64,000 bases of DNA, from contig NZ_JAJUBB010000002.1 in assembly GCF_028683135.1 (NCBI RefSeq), forward strand, positions 1 to 64,000, written 5' to 3'. This DNA comes from Enterovibrio qingdaonensis (GTDB lineage: Bacteria; Pseudomonadota; Gammaproteobacteria; Enterobacterales; Vibrionaceae). The notes beneath the pieces are model-generated. The model was given only the letters and a program-made list of their open reading frames with translations, made no database searches and was not told the origin of the DNA. Made by a program: the position numbers and the translations under genes. Of this stretch, positions 60,606-64,000 are shown one piece after another. Within the stretch, counting starts at the first letter, position 1. Each line of letters begins with the position of its first letter.

Positions 60606-61571
60606 CTAATTATCGGGAAAGAAGGCGTTTGATAGCGTTTCAATCGCGTCAATATTGGCTGGTCCTGGTGTCAATTGTTCATACCGCAGCTTGACGTAGC
60701 GTTGTGACGTAACGGCGTTAGTGTGCTGCATGAGTGGGTGCTGTTCCAAAAATCGCTTTAGTGAGTCTGCGCCAGTAGCTGTTTGGTAGTCCAGCAAAAT
60801 GATGATATCCGGGTTCGCGCTGGCGACACTCTCCCAAGAGGTTCTTGCCCAACTGGTTTCCATCGTATCCGTGACATTATGCCCGCCCGCCGCTTTTATC
60901 ATGGCGTTTGGCATTGCGTACTTTCCTGCCGTGAAAGGTTTGTCTTCCCCTGAATCAAACAAAAATACCTTGGGAGGGGGTTGAGTAGAGGTTTGCTTTC
61001 TTTCGGTGACTGCATGAACGCGGGCTTTCCATTCTTTGATTAACGCCTTTGCTTTATCTTGCTTATCAAAGATCACACCGAGCTTTTCTATGTCATCGTA
61101 GAGTAAATCCATACTTGCCGACTGACTTTGTTTGTCTGTATGAATACAGCTTTCTGTAAGTACTAAGGTAGTGATGCCGTAAGGCTTTAGGCTCTGAGGG
61201 GTGACTTCTCCGCCTACTTTCATGCCGTAGTTCCACCCAGCAAAGAAAAAATCCGCTTTAGACGCAATCAGGGTTTCCAGTGTTGGATACTTCGGTGCGA
61301 GTTCAGGAATATCACCCAGTGACTGTTTGAGCGCGGGTGACATTTTATACCAGCCGGTAATTCCAGACACACCTACCATATCGGCTTCAAGACCAAGTGC
61401 GAATGCCATTTCATTCATATTGATATCATGAAACACAGCTGCATTTGGCCGCTGCTGGATAGTGAGAGGGTTGCCACAGCTTTCTACGGTGACAGGATAC
61501 TCCGTTGTTTTTGCGTTAACCGCTGTAAAAGGAAAAAGAAGGAATATCGCCATTGTTGAAAACCATTTCAT
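60606..61571 (-). CDS. Metallophore/cobalamin-type ABC binding protein
   Basis: A 321-residue class III (BtuF/FhuD-like) periplasmic binding protein. The signal peptide is KWFSTMAIFLLFPFTAVNA. The fold's motifs are PNAAVFHDINMNEMAFALGLEADMVGVSG, KYPTLETLIASKADFFFAGWNYG, NPDIIILLDYQ and QRYVKLRYEQLTPGPANIDAIE. A Cys pair (VESCGNP and LTESCIHTDKQ) might form a disulfide. The FAGWNYG element occurs in a subgroup whose ligands are often not known. It overlaps the ATPase stop (ATGA) and precedes the permease. Confidence 0.87.
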   Translation of the reverse strand: MKWFSTMAIFLLFPFTAVNAKTTEYPVTVESCGNPLTIQQRPNAAVFHDINMNEMAFALGLEADMVGVSGITGWYKMSPALKQSLGDIPELAPKYPTLETLIASKADFFFAGWNYGMKVGGEVTPQSLKPYGITTLVLTESCIHTDKQSQSASMDLLYDDIEKLGVIFDKQDKAKALIKEWKARVHAVTERKQTSTQPPPKVFLFDSGEDKPFTAGKYAMPNAMIKAAGGHNVTDTMETSWARTSWESVASANPDIIILLDYQTATGADSLKRFLEQHPLMQHTNAVTSQRYVKLRYEQLTPGPANIDAIETLSNAFFPDN

Positions 61572-62386
61572 TGTAAGGCTCCTATGGATGACAAAGTGTG
61601 GTGGGACGACTCGGCTTCAAAATGATGAATCGTGTTTTCGATTAGAGGGTGGCTGAGTGGAATCACTCTTAAGCCAAATACGGGCGTGATAAATCTATTT
61701 TGCATCACGACGTTAGGGGAACTGCTGATCACGATGGTCTGTTCAGACATTAAGATAATTTTGTCTGCAAAAGGCGTGACAAGCGGCAGGTCATGCAAAA
61801 CAGCAATGGACGCGATGCGCTTTTGCTTAACCAGCGCAAGAATTTCCAGTCGTGCAAGAGGGTCGAGGTGATTAGTAGGCTCATCGAGTAAGAGCAGTGT
61901 TGGCTCTTGAGCAAAAGCGCGAGCAATGCTGGCTCTTTGTTTTTCCCCCCCAGATAGCGAGCCGAAGTATCGTTTAGCTTTGTCGGTGAGCCTTATGTCG
62001 ACAAGTGCTTGTTGAATTGCACGTTCGTGCTCTTCAGGGGAGCAGCAAAAAGTATGTGGAACCCTGCCTAGGGCGACATATTCACGCACACTCAATCGCG
62101 GATCTACTTGTTCGTGCTGGGTAACCACAGCAATTTTTTTCGCCATTTGTTGGCGGTCTAAGGAATCTGTTGGTTTCCCGTCAATTAACAACCGGCCATG
62201 TTCGAGATGGTATTCACCGGTTAGAACTTTCAACAGGCTCGACTTGCCACACCCATTAGGGCCGATGATAGCAACGCACTCCCCATGATTAACGGTAAAA
62301 GTCGCATTGGATAGTGCTCGCCAGCCAGCAGAGCTCTTTGCCTCAAGAGCAACAGCCTCAACTATGGGGGGATGAGATCCTTTCAT
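61568..62386 (-). CDS. ABC importer ATP-binding protein (FepC/BtuD type)
   Basis: A 272-residue ATPase for the metallophore-type importer. Walker A is GPNGCGKSS, the Q-loop is VTQHEQVDPRLSVREYVALGR, the signature is LSGGEKQRASIARAF, Walker B is LLLLDEPTNHLDP, and the H-loop is AVLHDLPLVTPFADKI. It is the first gene of the operon. The ATG follows TTTACGAT on the minus strand, not a strong ribosome site. A short palindrome upstream could control the operon. Confidence 0.92.
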   Translation of the reverse strand: MKGSHPPIVEAVALEAKSSAGWRALSNATFTVNHGECVAIIGPNGCGKSSLLKVLTGEYHLEHGRLLIDGKPTDSLDRQQMAKKIAVVTQHEQVDPRLSVREYVALGRVPHTFCCSPEEHERAIQQALVDIRLTDKAKRYFGSLSGGEKQRASIARAFAQEPTLLLLDEPTNHLDPLARLEILALVKQKRIASIAVLHDLPLVTPFADKIILMSEQTIVISSSPNVVMQNRFITPVFGLRVIPLSHPLIENTIHHFEAESSHHTLSSIGALQ

Positions 62387-62709
62387 CGTAAACTTAATTT
62401 AATTGATTGTGATGTTATAACATTACATTTTAGATGAGTGGTTTGTCAATATTGGTAAAACAGATTTGTCGCGCGTTGAAACGCGGCAGATATTGAGAAA
62501 ATTAGAGAGGTTTGGTGATGTTTGTTTTGATTGCCTTTAGTGGCTTCATTGTGTGCAGTTAATAGAATCGATGGGCTTTTCTCTTACTTCTAAAAGGGAG
62601 CGGTGGGAATAGCACGAAGAAAACGGGTAGTTATCTGAATGTGGAGAAAATTTTTGAGTCTTGGGTGGACTAAAATAGTTACATTGGTTACTCACATCCA
62701 GAGACGTTA
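62387..62709. other. Divergent promoter region with ATGTTATAACAT palindrome
   Basis: This 323-base stretch separates the importer operon from the AraC-type regulator. ATGTTATAACAT (62412-62423) is a perfect 12-base palindrome close to the ATPase start; its TGTTATA core recalls Zur boxes, though it is shorter than that consensus and it is not a good Fur box. AraC binding sites are expected between 62500 and 62700 but I see none clearly. Confidence 0.4.
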
Positions 62710-63579
62710 ATGGCTATACCGCTTATCGACTTTAGGTTAGGTAGTACTTCTTCATCTGGTGTTGAAGTGATTGAGTTGTCTTCACTCTACGGCAGAGACA
62801 TAAAAGACCACGATCCTTGTGCACCACATCGGTTGTCGTTTTTTATGCTGGTGTTATTTGAGAAAGGGACGGGCAAGCATATGGTGGATTTTCAAGAATA
62901 CGCCTATGGACCCGGTACAGTGGTGAGTGTTCAGCAAGAGCAAGTCACCGCATTTGACTTGTCCAGCAAACCTGAAGGAAAGCTCCTTCTTTTTACCCAA
63001 ACCTATCTTGATAATGTGCATGCCAATATGCGTTTACCGAGTTACACGCCAATACACCTGAATAGCCACTATTCTCCCGTATTGTATTTGGATGAAACCA
63101 ACCGTGCGCGTACGACCGCATTGTTGGCTGAAATAGCCTCTGAACTTTATTGCGAAGAGGGTGACCCGCTTATTGTCATGTATCTCTTTTCTGCATTGAG
63201 TTTACTCCACCGACGTTTGAAAACAGTCGGTGAGGTTGAAAATCTTTCCCCATCGCAAAGCCGAACCTTGTATCGTTTTATGGTGCTTCTTCAGCAAAAT
63301 TATGAACAGATTCGTGACGCGAATTGGTATGCCGATCAGGCCGCGATAACATACAAAACGTTGAATCAAATTTGTAAAGTGTCAACATCACTCACGGCCA
63401 AACAGATGATTGATGCATTCACGATTATTGAGATAAAACGTCGGCTAGTGATCAACAAAGTTACCTCCCAACAACTGGCCTACGACTTCAATTTTGATGA
63501 CCCAAGTAACTTTGTGAAGTATTTCAAAAAGGAAACGGGCATGACGCCCAGTGAGTTCAGAAAGCACTACCTTAACTGA
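62710..63579 (+). CDS. AraC-family regulator, cupin N terminus
   Basis: A 289-residue transcription factor. The N-terminal part is a cupin-like domain (HRLSFFMLVLFEKGTGKHMVDFQEYAYGPGTVVSV), and the C-terminal domain has two helix-turn-helix units: NWYADQAAITYKTLNQICKVS and TSQQLAYDFNFDDPSNFVKYFKKETGMTPSEFRKHY. It is divergent from the metallophore-type importer, which it may regulate, but such AraC proteins can also control nearby unrelated genes. ATG 62710 has only CAGAGACGTTA upstream. Confidence 0.87.
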   Translation: MAIPLIDFRLGSTSSSGVEVIELSSLYGRDIKDHDPCAPHRLSFFMLVLFEKGTGKHMVDFQEYAYGPGTVVSVQQEQVTAFDLSSKPEGKLLLFTQTYLDNVHANMRLPSYTPIHLNSHYSPVLYLDETNRARTTALLAEIASELYCEEGDPLIVMYLFSALSLLHRRLKTVGEVENLSPSQSRTLYRFMVLLQQNYEQIRDANWYADQAAITYKTLNQICKVSTSLTAKQMIDAFTIIEIKRRLVINKVTSQQLAYDFNFDDPSNFVKYFKKETGMTPSEFRKHYLN

Positions 63580-63717
63580 TTAAAGTTTAAGTGCTTTTCG
63601 GTATGCCAGTTTCATATGGTTCGATATTTACCATTTTTCTGCCTATTTCCACTCTGCTCAACGCCCCTTTGGATCCCTAACATTGCCTCCAAGCCCAACG
63701 TAAAAAAGGACGAGACA

Positions 63718-64000
63718 ATGAAAACGATAACGAACAAACTCTTTCGCTCTGCCGCGGTTGCGGGTGTGATGGGCGTTGCCGCTTGCAACGCGATGACCGC
63801 CGAAGAAGCCATTTCAAACAAGGAGAAAGCTGTCGCTCTGATCAGCAGCATCGAAACGGGTGACCATACGCCTATTGCATACATCAACCCTGATAAATAT
63901 ATCCAACATAACTTAGCGGTTGGTGATGGGTTAGAAGGGTTCGGAGAGGTAATGAAAGCACTGCCGGAGGGAAGTGCACAAGCTGATGTGAAGCGTGCGT
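63718..64000 (+). CDS. Exported SnoaL-like protein, cut by window end
   Basis: The first 94 codons of a gene with no stop before the window end. The N terminus (KLFRSAAVAGVMGVAAC) is a signal peptide, and the VAAC site may be a lipobox with Cys20. The mature part (ISNKEKAVALISSIETGDHTPIAYINPDKYIQHNLAVGDGLEGFGEVMKALPEG) resembles SnoaL-like proteins that often have YIQHN followed by a Gly-rich loop. AAAAAGGACGAGACA precedes the ATG with good spacing. It follows the AraC gene on the same strand, 138 bases later. Confidence 0.75.
   Translation, partial: MKTITNKLFRSAAVAGVMGVAACNAMTAEEAISNKEKAVALISSIETGDHTPIAYINPDKYIQHNLAVGDGLEGFGEVMKALPEGSAQADVKRA

Noticed and set aside
62387-62440. Fur box for the metallophore-type importer
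   Set aside because: The palindrome lacks the GATAAT-type hexamers; resemblance to Zur is closer but incomplete.

Overview
The window looks like chromosome of a marine gammaproteobacterium, most likely a Vibrionaceae member (Grimontia/Enterovibrio/Vibrio-like). This is inferred from the gene set: RlmF, a NifW-like orphan, ViuB-type siderophore reductase, a second SecDF pair, several TRAP and betaine/polyamine transporters, a Fur-type control site in front of two genes, and many Shine-Dalgarno-led genes with perfect hairpin terminators. No rRNA, tRNA, CRISPR array, insertion sequence or phage gene was recognised.

Layout. 1-5.0 kb: small enzymes (YciI, SnoaL-like), a chemoreceptor, a NifW-like protein and rRNA methyltransferase RlmF. 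5.1-12.8 kb: a dense same-strand run of envelope genes: PAP2 phosphatase, small membrane protein, DedA, SecD, SecF, TatA, a MotC/MotD-type stator pair, and a second DedA closely related to the first. 12.9-21.5 kb: an HlyD/ABC exporter, an orphan RodA and an RND efflux pump with its adaptor. 21.8-28 kb: a betaine-type binding protein and a PotABCD-like ABC importer with a hairpin terminator between binding protein and permeases. 28.2-33.8 kb: MFS exporter with divergent AraC regulator, a Fur-box small Cys-rich protein, an IbpA-type heat shock protein behind a ROSE-like RNA thermometer, an SDR, and a GlxA/GbdR-type regulator. 34.3-39.6 kb: a soluble NAD-dependent formate dehydrogenase operon (fdsGBAD). 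39.7-44.7 kb: ProA, GNAT, TetR with divergent reductase, an unknown protein with a deamidase-like T/C/H motif, and a siderophore-interacting protein.

44.7-52.5 kb is a coherent catabolic locus. A GntR regulator and a Gfo/Idh/MocA dehydrogenase are read leftward. A flavin-dependent monooxygenase, a YdhF/SmoB-type aldo-keto reductase, a flavin reductase and a complete TRAP transporter are read rightward. The enzyme trio matches the oxidative (SMO) sulfoquinovose desulfonation pathway, here with TRAP import instead of ABC import. 52.8-56.7 kb: GNAT, LysR, and a D-threonine-aldolase-like/ornithine-cyclodeaminase-like pair resembling BhcC/BhcD. 57-59.6 kb: a lipoprotein protoglobin, an HD-GYP phosphodiesterase and a small membrane protein whose ribosome site lies in a hairpin. 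59.6-64 kb: a metallophore/cobalamin-type ABC importer, a divergent AraC regulator, and the start of an exported SnoaL-like protein cut by the window edge.

The strongest candidates for undescribed biology are the SecDF-TatA-MotCD-DedA envelope module, the 203-residue deamidase-like protein, the sulfosugar locus, and the exported globin next to a c-di-GMP phosphodiesterase. All functional assignments rest on motifs and remembered family resemblance; no database search was run.
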